Part shown: piece after piece, positions 1 through 8,922 of the stretch
Layout: every line of letters starts with the position of its first letter
How positions within the stretch are numbered: the first letter of the stretch is position 1
DNA from: Mesorhizobium_L sp035547755
Lineage (GTDB): Bacteria > Pseudomonadota > Alphaproteobacteria > Rhizobiales > Rhizobiaceae
Assembly: GCA_035547755.1 (NCBI GenBank)
Contig: DASZUG010000061.1
Coordinates: 1 to 64,000 of the forward strand
Length of the DNA stretch: 64,000 bases
Reading direction: 5' to 3'
Notes under the pieces: model-generated
Told to the model about the DNA's origin: nothing
Databases searched by the model: none
The model's input: only the letters and a program-made list of their open reading frames with translations
Translations under genes and position numbers: made by a program

Positions 1-45
1 TCTCCCCCTTTGAGGGGGAGATGGCCGGCAGGCCAGAGGGGGGCG
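1..45. repeat. Palindromic intergenic repeat (partial)
   Basis: Bases 1-9 and 13-21 form a perfect inverted repeat of C and G runs around a 3-base loop, followed by a G-rich tail. The same style of C-run/G-run palindrome recurs at 1152-1290 and 3441-3580. It looks like one of the abundant rhizobial intergenic palindromes. The left edge of the window cuts it. Confidence 0.55.
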
Positions 46-82
46 CGAAGGAACTCGGCCTCTGCGTTTTTCGTCAAACCAC

Positions 83-841
83 TCACCACACCGCTCCCGG
101 ATAGGTGCGCTGCATATATTGCAGCTCGGCGAGCAAATAGCCCATCGCCTCGCCGTGGCGGCCTTGCCGGCCACCCGTCTGCGGCCATGCCGCTTCCGGC
201 ATCTCAAGCCCAGCCTCGGCGAAAACCGCCCCGACGATGCGGGCGAATTCGGGTTTCAGCGCCCCCGGATCGGGCGCGATGCCGGCCGCCGCCATCGCTT
301 TGGTCACATCGTCCGTCCCGAACAATTCGCCGACATAGGGCGCGAGTTCTTCCGCCGCCGCTCTCATCCGCCGCGCGCTTTCCTCGGTGCCGTCGCCGAG
401 GCGCACCACCCATTCGCCGGTGTGGCGGATATGATAGGCGACTTCCTTGACGGCCTTGGCGGCGATACCCGCAAGCGTTTGGTCGCTCGACGCCATCATC
501 CCGCGCCAGAACGGCTCCATAAACGCTGCAAAATAAAACTGCCGCAGCATGGTATGGGCGAAATCGCCGTTCGGCCGCTCGGCGAGCAGGCAGTTCCGGT
601 ATTCGCGCTCGTGCCTCAGATAGGCGAAATCGTCCTCCGTGCGCCCCTTGCCCTCGACCTCCGCCGCATATTGATAAAGCGCCCGCGCCTGCCCGATAAG
701 GTCGAGCGCCATGTTCGGCATGGCGAGGTCCTCCTCCAGCATCGGCGCGTGGCCGCACCATTCCGACAGCCGATGGCCGAGGATCAGATGATCGTCGGCG
801 AGGCGCAGCAGGAATTGGAGGAATTTTTCCCTGTCCGCCAT
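83..841 (-). CDS. paaC: Phenylacetyl-CoA 1,2-epoxidase subunit PaaC
   Basis: This 252-residue protein is the structural, non-metal-binding partner of PaaA in the multicomponent oxygenase that epoxidises the ring of phenylacetyl-CoA in the cytoplasm. It is all-helical by appearance and matches the PaaC family in length. The N-terminal stretch LADDHLILGHRLSEWCGHAP and the following EEDLAMPNMALDLIGQAR are family-typical. The ATG at 841 shares its A with the TGA stop of paaB, so the two are translationally coupled. A longer reading upstream would run through paaB in another frame and was discarded. The reductase subunit PaaE and PaaD are not seen and would lie left of the window. Confidence 0.95.
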   Translation of the reverse strand: MADREKFLQFLLRLADDHLILGHRLSEWCGHAPMLEEDLAMPNMALDLIGQARALYQYAAEVEGKGRTEDDFAYLRHEREYRNCLLAERPNGDFAHTMLRQFYFAAFMEPFWRGMMASSDQTLAGIAAKAVKEVAYHIRHTGEWVVRLGDGTEESARRMRAAAEELAPYVGELFGTDDVTKAMAAAGIAPDPGALKPEFARIVGAVFAEAGLEMPEAAWPQTGGRQGRHGEAMGYLLAELQYMQRTYPGAVW

Positions 842-1128
842 CACATATGCCCCACTTCGTCGGGGATGTCGTAGAAGGTCGGGTGCCGGTAGATCTTCGA
901 GGCGGCCGGCTCGAAATTCTCCGCCTTTTGCGCCGGATCGGAAGCGGTGATCGCGGCCGACGGCACCACCCAGATCGACGTGCCCTCGCCGCGGCGGGTA
1001 TAGACGTCGCGCGCCGCCTGCAGCGCCATCACCGCATCGGCGGCATGGAGCGAGCCGCAATGCTTGTGCGCCAGCCCGTTGCGCGGGCGAATAAAGACTT
1101 CCCACAGAGGGATTTCTGATTTGCTCAT
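841..1128 (-). CDS. paaB: Phenylacetyl-CoA 1,2-epoxidase subunit PaaB
   Basis: A small 95-residue subunit of the phenylacetyl-CoA epoxidase, thought to bridge PaaA/PaaC units. The sequence WEVFIRPRNGLAHKHCGSLH near the N-terminus and the ending FYDIPDEVGHM are characteristic of PaaB. The chosen ATG at 1128 is preceded by an AAGGAA-type ribosome site; the 21 codons upstream belong to a palindromic repeat and are not protein-like. Its stop overlaps the start of paaC. It is separated from paaA by a 170-base spacer filled by a palindromic repeat, which could affect mRNA stability inside the operon. Confidence 0.95.
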   Translation of the reverse strand: MSKSEIPLWEVFIRPRNGLAHKHCGSLHAADAVMALQAARDVYTRRGEGTSIWVVPSAAITASDPAQKAENFEPAASKIYRHPTFYDIPDEVGHM

Positions 1129-1151
1129 CGTCAATTCCTTCACTGTCGGAT

Positions 1152-1290
1152 GCCCCCTCTCCGCCTCACTTTGCTCGGCACCTCTCCCCAAGGGGCGAGG
1201 AACTGAGCCCGCCGAAGCTGCGGCGCTTCAGAACCTGGGTTCCTCGCCCCTTCGGGGAGAGGTAATTTGCGAAGCAAATCGGAGAGGGGT
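1152..1290. repeat. Large palindromic repeat between paaA and paaB
   Basis: Two blocks of C-run/G-run sequence face each other. The left block has CCCCTCTCCGCC and CTCGGCACCTCTCCCC; the right block has the inverted CTTCGGGGAGAGGT and GGAGAGGGG. The whole 139 bases would fold into a long branched stem in the paaAB transcript. Similar elements lie at 1-45 and 3441-3580. Confidence 0.6.
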
Positions 1291-1298
1291 TCTCATCT

Positions 1299-2294
1299 TC
1301 ACTCCGCCGCCATTCTCGCCGCCGCTTCGCGCGCCCGGCGCTTCTCTGCATGGGCCAGCGCCGCCTCACGCACCCAGGCGCCCTCCTCCCATGCCTTCTT
1401 TCGCGCTTCGATGCGCTCGCGGTTCATCGGGCCGCCGCCCTTCACCACGCGCCAGAACTCGTCCCAATCGATCGGACCGAAATCGTAGTGCCCACTTTCC
1501 TCGTTCCACTTGAGGTCGGGGTCGGGCATTTTCAGCCCGATGAAATCCGCCTGCGGCACGGTCGCGTCGACGAATTGCTGGCGCAGCTCGTCATTGGTGA
1601 AGCGCTTGATCTTCCATTTGGTGGACTGGTCGCCATGCTGGCTGTCGCTGTCATGCGGGCCGAACATCATCAGCGATGGCCACCACCAGCGGTCGAGCGC
1701 ATCCTGCGCCATATCCTTCTGCTCGGCGGTGCCGCGCGCGAGCGTCATCATGATCTCGTAGCCTTGCCGCTGATGGAAACTCTCTTCCTTGCAGACCCGG
1801 ATCATGGCGCGCGCGTAGGGCCCGTAGGAGCAGCGGCAAAGCGGAATCTGGTTCATGATCGCCGCGCCGTCGACCAGCCAGCCGATGGCGCCGATATCCG
1901 CCCAGGTGAGCGTCGGATAGTTGAAGATGGAGGAATATTTCGCCTTTCCGGAAAGAAGCTCTTCCGTCATCTGCTCGCGGCTGACGCCGAGCGTTTCCGC
2001 CGCCGAATAGAGGTAAAGGCCGTGGCCACCCTCATCCTGGACCTTGGCGAGCAGCGCCGCCTTGCGCCGAAGCGACGGCGCGCGCGTGATCCAGTTGCCT
2101 TCCGGCAGCATGCCGACGATCTCGGAATGCGCGTGCTGGCCGATCTGGCGGATCAGCGTCTTGCGATAGCCTTCCGGCATCGGGTCGTTGGGCTCGATCT
2201 TCTCGTCGGCGTCGATGCGCGCCTGGAAAGCGGCGAGAAAGACCTCGTCCTCGTCCGTTTCTGTTTTCGCGCCGATCAGGCCCTGGCTATACAT
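1299..2294 (-). CDS. paaA: Phenylacetyl-CoA 1,2-epoxidase catalytic subunit PaaA
   Basis: The 331-residue catalytic diiron subunit of the phenylacetyl-CoA epoxidase. Candidate iron ligands are visible in the two helical motifs DEGGH (residues 87-91) and EESFH (residues 170-174). The length fits the family. ATG at 2294 is used because a GGAGGGG ribosome site lies just upstream and residues before it do not resemble PaaA. It heads paaA-paaB-paaC on the minus strand. The upstream region (2295-2382) carries a good sigma-70-like promoter flanked by a repeated 11-base motif, a likely site of PaaX or similar control. Confidence 0.96.
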   Translation of the reverse strand: MYSQGLIGAKTETDEDEVFLAAFQARIDADEKIEPNDPMPEGYRKTLIRQIGQHAHSEIVGMLPEGNWITRAPSLRRKAALLAKVQDEGGHGLYLYSAAETLGVSREQMTEELLSGKAKYSSIFNYPTLTWADIGAIGWLVDGAAIMNQIPLCRCSYGPYARAMIRVCKEESFHQRQGYEIMMTLARGTAEQKDMAQDALDRWWWPSLMMFGPHDSDSQHGDQSTKWKIKRFTNDELRQQFVDATVPQADFIGLKMPDPDLKWNEESGHYDFGPIDWDEFWRVVKGGGPMNRERIEARKKAWEEGAWVREAALAHAEKRRAREAAARMAAE

Positions 2295-2320
2295 CGCATC
2301 CCCTCCATGCCTGCATGCCA

Positions 2321-2363
2321 AATATGTAACAAAAATTCTCCTACTTTGCAAGAATTCGTAACA
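2321..2363 (-). promoter_or_regulatory. Candidate paaA promoter with paired operator-like repeats
   Basis: Read on the minus strand, TTGCAA (2351-2346) and TACATA (2328-2323) are separated by exactly 17 bases, a plausible -35/-10 pair about 30 bases before the paaA start. On the plus strand AATATGTAACA (2321-2331) and AATTCGTAACA (2353-2363) are direct repeats 32 bases apart, about three helical turns, covering the -10 box and abutting the -35 box. The placement suits a repressor. Assignment to PaaX is inference only. Confidence 0.42.
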
Positions 2364-2382
2364 TGATTTTCCCCCGTTGACG

Positions 2383-2486
2383 GTGCGCCCTTCAAGGCCC
2401 GCTTCGCGGGCGCCTCAGGATGAGGGAGTCAGTACCAGCTTTCCTCATCCTGAGGTGCGAGCGGAGCGAGCCTCGAAGGACGCACC
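2383..2486. repeat. CCTCATCCTGAGG-type palindromic element, copy 1
   Basis: Outer arms resemble TGCGTCCTTCGAGGC and its complement; inner arms are CGCCTCAGGATGAGG and CCTCATCCTGAGG, around a short variable loop. Further full copies lie at 10033-10134, 36217-36345 and 57813-57918, and fragments at 8902-8920 and 42877-42890. This copy fills the gap between the paaX 3' end and the paaA promoter. Confidence 0.75.
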
Positions 2487-2491
2487 TGTCC

Positions 2492-3364
2492 CTACCCGAA
2501 CCGGGCCCTGAACGATGCAGGATCGCCGACCGAAGGCAAACCCGCCTTGTCCAACCATTCCTCGCTCGGCTGAAGCAGCGCCCGATACACAGCGCGAACG
2601 AGGGCGCGCGCCTCCTCTCCCGGCCAGTCGGGCGGAAGAAGCGTCGAGGGCAGGCCAGGGTCGCGCAAGACAATGCGACGCCAATGATGAATGATCAGCG
2701 TTCGCGCCGCCATTGCCTTGAGAGGCGGCAAAGTACTGCCGTGCTCAAGCGCGGCGGCGAGTGGCCCGACAGCATCGATGAAGCCGCCATAGGCGCCCGC
2801 AACCTCCGCCGACGGCCAGAGCGAACGCATGGTCTCGGGGTGGTCCGCGCTCGTGCCATGGATGACGAGCATGCCCGAAAGCGCCTCGCCCGCCGATGCC
2901 GCGCCGGCGGTCTCGGGCCTTAGATAGACGCCGCCCTCGACCCTGACGAAACCGGCCTCGGCCAGCGCCCGCGCATCCGTCCCACCGCCCGGCGGCGCGA
3001 TGGCGACGATCCACGCCCCGTCCCAATCCGGCGGGCCGGCGCTGTAGATGCGGCGGGTCGCAAGGTCGAAGGAATGGCGGCCCTCTTCCGCCAGCCGGTA
3101 GAAGCTGTTGCGCCCGTTCCGCTCGCGCATCACCCAATGGTCGCCGGCGAGGCGGGAAAGCGCGGTGCGCAATGCGCCCGGCTCGACGCCAAGACTCCCG
3201 ACGATCTTCTGCAAAATACCGAGCGCCACTCTCCCGCCATGCGGTACGACGGCATCGCCGAATATGGTGATGACGAGCGACCAGACGCGCAGCCGCCCAC
3301 GCTCGTGCAGGCGTTCGATCAGCCGCTGCAGCGCGGATTCGGCGGAATTGGCGGGTAGGTCCAT
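2492..3364 (-). CDS. paaX: Phenylacetate catabolism transcriptional repressor PaaX
   Basis: About 290 residues with the PaaX layout: an N-terminal winged helix (residues about 20-90, with GRLRVWSLVITIFGDAVVPH and ALRTALSRLAGDHWVMRER), a central domain and a C-terminal domain containing the typical IIHHWRRIVLRDPGLPSTLL. PaaX represses paa genes and is released by phenylacetyl-CoA. It lies just upstream of paaA on the same strand, separated by a palindromic repeat. The ATG at 3364 is chosen; a GTG five codons upstream (3379) is also possible, and neither has a strong ribosome site. Confidence 0.92.
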   Translation of the reverse strand: MDLPANSAESALQRLIERLHERGRLRVWSLVITIFGDAVVPHGGRVALGILQKIVGSLGVEPGALRTALSRLAGDHWVMRERNGRNSFYRLAEEGRHSFDLATRRIYSAGPPDWDGAWIVAIAPPGGGTDARALAEAGFVRVEGGVYLRPETAGAASAGEALSGMLVIHGTSADHPETMRSLWPSAEVAGAYGGFIDAVGPLAAALEHGSTLPPLKAMAARTLIIHHWRRIVLRDPGLPSTLLPPDWPGEEARALVRAVYRALLQPSEEWLDKAGLPSVGDPASFRARFG

Positions 3365-3440
3365 GGCGTCAAATGGCACGACAAAACCGGAAGGGGCAAG
3401 TGCGGGGCCACGGCTGTGAATTCGGGTTAACAGACTATTA

Positions 3441-3580
3441 TCCCCCCTCCGCCTCGCATTCGCTCGGCACCTCCCCCCGCTTCGCGGGTGGCGGATGGGC
3501 GCCGGGCCGGCGGCCAGGGCCTATCCTCTCCCTCACGAAGTGGGGGAGAGGTGTCCGCGAAGCGGACGGAGAGGGGGGGT
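3441..3580. repeat. Large palindromic repeat in the paaX-MFS spacer
   Basis: A second copy of the C-run/G-run palindrome seen between paaA and paaB, with CGCCTCGCATTCGCTCGGCAC on one side and the inverted AGCGGACGGAGAGGGGG on the other. It occupies most of the roughly 350-base divergent spacer between paaX and the MFS gene. I see no gene in that spacer and no convincing promoter. Confidence 0.6.
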
Positions 3581-3717
3581 AGAAAAGCAAAAATTAACGC
3601 GAGTTCAGAGCCGTGGTGCGGGGCCGGCTTGCCTCACGACGATTCCCGGCCCTGGCATAGTTCCATTGCGATGTTGCCATTCTTCCTTTGGTGGCCAAAT
3701 CGCACTACAGCGGCCCG

Positions 3718-4971
3718 ATGCCGACGCTCCTCAGCGATAATCTCGATTTCTTCCGCTCCAATGCGCGCTGGATCGCCGGCGGCTTCCTGCTCATGCTCTT
3801 CTCGTCCTTCGGGCAGACCTTCTTCATCGGCCTCTTCGGCAATGAGATACGCGAGACGTTCGGCCTTTCCGGCGGCGACTTCGGCGGCCTTTACATGCTG
3901 GCGACGCTGGCGAGCGCCGCGACGCTTCCCTGGCTCGGCCGCACGCTCGATCTCATGCCGGGGTGGAAGGTTGCGCGCTTCACCATGCCGGCGCTCGCCT
4001 TCGCCTGTATCCTGCTGGTCCTTGCGCCGAACATCGTCGTCCTGACGCTGGCGCTCTATCTCCTCCGCCTTTTCGGCCAGGGCATGATGACGGAGACCGC
4101 GTTTACCGAGATCGGCCGCTGGTTCGTCGCCAATCGCGGCCGAGCGATGGCGCTGATCGTGCCCGGCCAGCAGGCCGGCTCCGCCATTCTGCCGGCGCTT
4201 GTGGTGCTGATCGTCGAGGCGACGGGCAACTGGCGCATGGGCTGGTATATTTCCGCCGCGGCGATCCTGCTTGTCGGCATGCCGGCGATCATCACTCTGC
4301 TGAGCAAGGAGCGCGTTCCGCAATCCCGCGAGGCCAAGGCCTCGACCTTGCGCACCGCGCGCGACTGGACGCGCGCGGAAGTGATACGCGATCCGATCCT
4401 CTATCTCCTCTTGGTGGGGACGCTTGCCCCTTCCTTTATCGTCACCGTCATCTTCTTCCACCAGAGCTATCTCATCGCCTTGCGCGGTTATGATCCGCTG
4501 GCCTTTGCTACCTCCTTTGCTGTCATGTCGGTGACGACGACCGTCTTCGGCTTCGTTTGCGGCGCCTTGATCGACCGCTTCGGCGCGCTGAGGCTGCTGC
4601 CCTTCTTCCTGTTGCCGCTCGCCGTCGCGTCGCTCGCCGTGGGTCTGATCACGCCGATCTGGGGACTTTACGTCTTCATGTTCCTCGTCGGCGTCAGCAA
4701 CGGCTTCACCTCGACGCTTCTGGGCGCGCTCTGGCCGGAGGTCTATGGCGTCGCCAATCTCGGCGGCATCCGCGCGATAACGGTCTCGGCGATGGTGCTG
4801 GCGAGCGCCATCGGCCCCGGCATCACCGGGGCGCTGATCGACTGGGGCATTCCGCTGCCGACGCAGATGGTGTGGCTGTCCGGATGGTGCGTGGCCGTCT
4901 GCTTCGTCCTCGCCTTTGCCGCCAGGCAGGTGCAGGAACGGGAAGCGAGGGTGGAACCCGCCGCGGCATAA
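3718..4971 (+). CDS. MFS transporter
   Basis: A 417-residue polytopic membrane protein of the major facilitator superfamily. About 12 hydrophobic segments are visible, in two halves split by a basic central loop (around SKERVPQSREAKASTLRTARDW). The family loop pattern appears after helix 2 (GRTLDLMPGWKVARF) and again after helix 8 (DRFGALRLLPF). Substrate is not evident; the position between paaX and paaK suggests uptake or efflux of an aromatic acid, but this is inference. The start is uncertain: TTG at 3688 and GTG at 3691 are in frame upstream, ATG at 3718 is preferred. Confidence 0.8.
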   Translation: MPTLLSDNLDFFRSNARWIAGGFLLMLFSSFGQTFFIGLFGNEIRETFGLSGGDFGGLYMLATLASAATLPWLGRTLDLMPGWKVARFTMPALAFACILLVLAPNIVVLTLALYLLRLFGQGMMTETAFTEIGRWFVANRGRAMALIVPGQQAGSAILPALVVLIVEATGNWRMGWYISAAAILLVGMPAIITLLSKERVPQSREAKASTLRTARDWTRAEVIRDPILYLLLVGTLAPSFIVTVIFFHQSYLIALRGYDPLAFATSFAVMSVTTTVFGFVCGALIDRFGALRLLPFFLLPLAVASLAVGLITPIWGLYVFMFLVGVSNGFTSTLLGALWPEVYGVANLGGIRAITVSAMVLASAIGPGITGALIDWGIPLPTQMVWLSGWCVAVCFVLAFAARQVQEREARVEPAAA

Positions 4972-5022
4972 CCGCAACGGGGCGAGAATGGGAAGTAATC
5001 TGGCCGCGCGTCCGGACCATCC

Positions 5023-6333
5023 TCATCCCTTCGGCCTCTTGTCGACGATCCGCACCGCCTTGCCCTGGCTGCGCGCCACGCCGCCCGGCTCGGCGACGTT
5101 GACGCGCACCGTCACGCCGACGATTTCCTTGATGCGGCTGCCGAGTTGCACGGCATTGGCCGCGCGCACGGCTTCCGCGGCGTGCTCCGCCATCGCCTCG
5201 ACATGGACGACCATCTCGTCCAGCCGTCCCTCGCGGACAAGCTCGATCTGGAAATGCGGCGCCAGCCCCTCGATAGCGAGAATCTGCTCCTCGATCTGCG
5301 TCGGAAAGACGTTGACGCCCCTGAGGATCATCATGTCGTCGGACCGGCCGGTGATCTTCTCCATGCGCCGCATCGAGCGCGCCGTGCCGGGCAGAAGCCG
5401 TGTCAAATCGCGCGTGCGGTAGCGGATGACGGGAAACGCCTCCTTGGTGAGCGAGGTGAAGACGAGCTCGCCCTTCTCGCCATCGGCGACCGGCTCGCCG
5501 GTTTCGGGGTCGATGACCTCCGGATAGAAATGATCCTCCCAGATATGCAGCCCGTCCTTGGTCTCGACGCATTCGTTCGCGACGCCGGGACCCATCACCT
5601 CCGACAGGCCGTAAATATCGACCGCGTGCATGTCGAAAGCCTCCTCGATCTCGGCCCGCATGGCGTTGGTCCAGGGTTCGGCGCCGAAAATGCCGACATC
5701 AAGAGGGCTCTTGCGCGGGTCGAGCCCCTGCGCGCGATATTCGTCGAGAATGGAAAGCATATAGGACGGCGTCACCATGATGGTGGAGGCTGAAAAATCC
5801 TCGATCAGCGTCACCTGCCGCGCCGTCATGCCGCCGGAGACCGGCACAACGGTGCAGCCCAGTCGCTCCGCGCCGTAATGGGCGCCGAGCCCGCCTGTGA
5901 AAAGCCCGTAACCATAGGCGACATGGACGACGTCGCCCGGCCGCGTGCCCGAAGCGCGGATGGAGCGCGCCATGCAGTCGGCCCACACATCGATGTCGTT
6001 CTTCGTATAGCCCACCACGGTCGGCTTGCCGGTCGTGCCGGAGGAGGCATGGATGCGCACCACCTTCTCGCGCGGCACGGCGAACATGCCGAACGGATAA
6101 TTGGCGCGCAGATCCTGCTTGGTGGTGAAGGGAAATTTCCGCAAGTCGGAGAGATCGTTCAGATCGTAGGGATGGACGCCCTTCTCGTCGAACGCCTTCC
6201 TGTAATGCTCGACATTGTCATAGGCGTGCTTCAGCGACCATTTGAGCCTGGTGAGTTGCAAAGCCGTGATCTCGTCGCGCGACGCGATCTCGATCGGATC
6301 GAGATCTTCTTTCCTTGGCGTCAGATCCTTCAT
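5023..6333 (-). CDS. paaK: Phenylacetate-CoA ligase PaaK
   Basis: A 436-residue adenylate-forming ligase that activates phenylacetate with ATP and CoA, the first step of the pathway. The phosphate-binding motif HASSGTTGKPT is at residues 95-105, the aromatic-site motif YGLSEVMGPG near residue 242, and the hinge region RGVNVFPTQIEE near residue 338, all typical of PaaK. The ATG at 6333 has a GGAGG ribosome site. paaI lies 24 bases upstream on the same strand, so paaI-paaK probably form one transcript, divergent from paaZ. Confidence 0.97.
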   Translation of the reverse strand: MKDLTPRKEDLDPIEIASRDEITALQLTRLKWSLKHAYDNVEHYRKAFDEKGVHPYDLNDLSDLRKFPFTTKQDLRANYPFGMFAVPREKVVRIHASSGTTGKPTVVGYTKNDIDVWADCMARSIRASGTRPGDVVHVAYGYGLFTGGLGAHYGAERLGCTVVPVSGGMTARQVTLIEDFSASTIMVTPSYMLSILDEYRAQGLDPRKSPLDVGIFGAEPWTNAMRAEIEEAFDMHAVDIYGLSEVMGPGVANECVETKDGLHIWEDHFYPEVIDPETGEPVADGEKGELVFTSLTKEAFPVIRYRTRDLTRLLPGTARSMRRMEKITGRSDDMMILRGVNVFPTQIEEQILAIEGLAPHFQIELVREGRLDEMVVHVEAMAEHAAEAVRAANAVQLGSRIKEIVGVTVRVNVAEPGGVARSQGKAVRIVDKRPKG

Positions 6334-6357
6334 GTTTTCCTCCCTGCGGCTCGGGTT

Positions 6358-6798
6358 TCACCCCTGCTCGCCGTCGAAATGCCTGCCTTCCAGCATCCGT
6401 GAGTGCCCGCGAAATTCGGCGATCAGCTTTCCCGCCTGAGCGGTGACGCGCACGTCATAAATGCCGGAACGGCCGAAGCGGACGACCTCGCGCGCCTCCG
6501 CTTTCAGTCGATCGCCGAGTTTGCCCGGCGCGATGAAACTGATCGAATTATGCTGCGCCACGACGATACGGTTGTAGGAATTGCAGGCGAAGGCGAAGGC
6601 GGAATCGGCGAGCGTGAAAATGACGCCGCCATGGCAGATATCATGGCCGTTGGTGTGATGCTTTTCGACCGTCAGCGATGTGGTGGCCGTGCCGGGGCCG
6701 ACGGCATCGAGCGTCATGCCCGTCCATTTCGAGGCGTCGTCGTTCGCCCACATCGCCTCGGCGCTCCTGCGCGCGATCTCCTCCGGTGAAAGCGGCAT
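6358..6798 (-). CDS. paaI: Phenylacetate-pathway acyl-CoA thioesterase PaaI
   Basis: A 146-residue hotdog-fold thioesterase that hydrolyses dead-end CoA thioesters of the phenylacetate pathway and so frees CoA. The family active-site segment CHGGVIFTLADSAFAFACNS spans residues 55-74, with the catalytic aspartate at residue 65. The ATG at 6798 is preceded by AGGAGG. It leads paaI-paaK and is divergent from paaZ across an 80-base spacer, which must hold both promoters. Confidence 0.95.
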   Translation of the reverse strand: MPLSPEEIARRSAEAMWANDDASKWTGMTLDAVGPGTATTSLTVEKHHTNGHDICHGGVIFTLADSAFAFACNSYNRIVVAQHNSISFIAPGKLGDRLKAEAREVVRFGRSGIYDVRVTAQAGKLIAEFRGHSRMLEGRHFDGEQG

Positions 6799-6878
6799 AT
6801 GCTCCTCCTGCTGATCGCCAAGAAACTTGCATAGACCGACCGGAGGGTCAAAATGGTTTGAACAATCGGAGTCCCGCC

Positions 6879-8903
6879 ATGTCGATCCTGCAAAGCTTCG
6901 CTTCCGGCAAATGGGTTTCGCCTTCCTCCGACATCAGGCCGCTGAAAAGCGCCGTGACGGGCGAAACCGTGGCGGAAATCGGCTCCTGCGGGCTCGATTT
7001 CGCCGCCATGGCCGACCATGCGCGGCAGGTGGGCGGGCCGGCGCTTCGGGCGCTGACCTTCCACGAACGCGCCGCGCGGCTGAAGGCGCTGGCGCAATAT
7101 CTGAACGAGCGCCGCGACCCGCTCTACGAGCTTTCCTACGACACCGGCGCGACCAAGGCCGATTCCATGATCGACATCGATGGCGGCATCGGCACGCTCT
7201 TCGTCTATGCCTCGAAAGGCCGGCGCGAACTACCGGATGATGTGCTTCTGGTCGACGGTGTGGTCGAGCAATTGTCGAAGAGCGGCGCCTTTCTCGGCCA
7301 GCATGTGGCGACCTCTTTGCAAGGCGTCGCCGTCCACATCAATGCTTTCAACTTTCCGGTCTGGGGCATGCTGGAAAAGCTCGCGCCCACCCTGCTCGCC
7401 GGAGTGCCGGCCATTGTCAAGCCCGCTTCAGCGACCGCGTGGCTGGCGGAAGCCGCCTTCCGCATGATCGTCGAGAGCGGGATCCTTCCGGAAGGCGCGG
7501 TCCAACTCGTCGCCGGCTCGACGGGCGATCTTCTCGACCGGCTCGGCGGTCAGGATGTGATTTCCTTTACCGGCTCCGCCTCGACCGCGGCGATGCTGCG
7601 GGCGAACCGCAATCTCGTCCAAAACTCGGTGCGTTTCATCGCTGAGCAGGATTCGCTGAATGCCTCGGTGCTCGGCCCCGATGCCGCGCCCGGAACGCCG
7701 GAATTCGATGCCTTCATCCGCGAAGTGCATCGCGAGATGACGATGAAAGCCGGGCAGAAATGCACCGCGATCCGCAGGATCATCGTGCCGGAGGCGAGGC
7801 GCGATATTGTCATCCAGGCGATCGGCGACAGGCTGGCCAAGACAATCATCGGCGATCCGCGCGACGAAACGGTGCGGATGGGCGCGCTTGCAAGTCTCGC
7901 CCAGCGCGAAGGCGTGCTTGAAAAAGCGGCGGAGATCGGCACGGAGGCGCGGCTCGTCCATGGCGACCAGAATTCCCTGTCACTGCACGGCGCGGACAAG
8001 GAGCGCGGTGCCTTCGTCTCGCCCATGCTCTTCAGCCTGGACGATCCTGACGCGGCGGAAAAGGCGCATGTCGTTGAGGCTTTCGGCCCGGTCGCGACGG
8101 TGATGGGCTATCGCGATCTCTCCCACGCCTTCCGGCTCGCCAATCGCGGCAAGGGCTCGCTCGTCGCCTCGGTCTTCACCCATGACCCGGCGGTGGCGCG
8201 CGCGGCGGTGCTGCAATCGGGGGCCTTTCACGGCCGGCTCTATTTCGCTGACCGCGACACAGGGAAAGACGCGACCGGCCACGGCTCGCCCCTGCCCCAC
8301 CTCGTCCATGGCGGACCGGGACGCGCCGGCGGCGGCGAGGAAATGGGCGGCATAAGGGGCGTGCTGCACTACATGCAGCGCACCGCCATCCAGGCGAGCC
8401 CCGACCTGCTCGCCGGCATCACCCACCGCTGGGTGAAAGGCGCCCGCACAATTGAAGACGAGGTGCATCCTTTCCGGCTGCGCTTTAACGAACTGGAGAT
8501 CGGCCGCACCATCCGCACCAGGCCGCGCACGATCACGGCGGACGACATAGCGCATTTCGCCCGCTTCACCGGCGATACCTTCTATGCCCATACGGAGCAG
8601 GAAGCCGCCAAGGCCAACCCGCTCTTCGGCGGCATCGTCGCCCATGGCTATCTCATCCTGTCCTTCGCCGCCGGCCTCTTCGTCGACCCGGCGCCGGGGC
8701 CTGTGCTCGCCAATTACGGCCTCGACACTCTGCGCTTCATCAAGCCCGTCCCGCCGGGCGAGGACATCTCCGTCCGCCTGACGGTCAAGGAAAAGACCCG
8801 CCGCAACGATCAATATGGAGAAGTGCGCTGGGACGTCGCCGTCAGCAACGGAAAGGGCGAGGACGTGGCGGCCTACGAGCTTTTGACGATGAACGCGGTG
8901 TGA
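6879..8903 (+). CDS. paaZ: PaaZ: oxepin-CoA hydrolase / 3-oxo-5,6-dehydrosuberyl-CoA semialdehyde dehydrogenase
   Basis: A 674-residue fusion that hydrolytically opens the oxepin-CoA ring and oxidises the resulting aldehyde with NADP. The N-terminal aldehyde dehydrogenase domain (residues about 1-510) has E256 and C295 at the same positions as the E. coli catalytic pair. The C-terminal MaoC-like hydratase domain has D566 and H571 in FTGDTFYAH, matching E. coli D561/H566 with a small offset. The ATG at 6879 follows a GGAG site; a much longer upstream reading runs antisense through paaI and is rejected. Transcribed divergently from paaI-paaK. Confidence 0.97.
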   Translation: MSILQSFASGKWVSPSSDIRPLKSAVTGETVAEIGSCGLDFAAMADHARQVGGPALRALTFHERAARLKALAQYLNERRDPLYELSYDTGATKADSMIDIDGGIGTLFVYASKGRRELPDDVLLVDGVVEQLSKSGAFLGQHVATSLQGVAVHINAFNFPVWGMLEKLAPTLLAGVPAIVKPASATAWLAEAAFRMIVESGILPEGAVQLVAGSTGDLLDRLGGQDVISFTGSASTAAMLRANRNLVQNSVRFIAEQDSLNASVLGPDAAPGTPEFDAFIREVHREMTMKAGQKCTAIRRIIVPEARRDIVIQAIGDRLAKTIIGDPRDETVRMGALASLAQREGVLEKAAEIGTEARLVHGDQNSLSLHGADKERGAFVSPMLFSLDDPDAAEKAHVVEAFGPVATVMGYRDLSHAFRLANRGKGSLVASVFTHDPAVARAAVLQSGAFHGRLYFADRDTGKDATGHGSPLPHLVHGGPGRAGGGEEMGGIRGVLHYMQRTAIQASPDLLAGITHRWVKGARTIEDEVHPFRLRFNELEIGRTIRTRPRTITADDIAHFARFTGDTFYAHTEQEAAKANPLFGGIVAHGYLILSFAAGLFVDPAPGPVLANYGLDTLRFIKPVPPGEDISVRLTVKEKTRRNDQYGEVRWDVAVSNGKGEDVAAYELLTMNAV

Positions 8904-8922
8904 GCGAGCCTCGAAGGGGGCC

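Noticed and set aside
3634..4977. 447-codon minus-strand frame opposite the MFS transporter
   Set aside because: Highly charged, no motif, whereas the plus strand encodes a typical 12-helix transporter.
6678..6878. Upstream in-frame extension of PaaZ
   Set aside because: It is antisense to paaI and basic low-complexity; the ATG at 6879 has a ribosome site and gives the standard PaaZ N-terminus with E256 and C295 in register.
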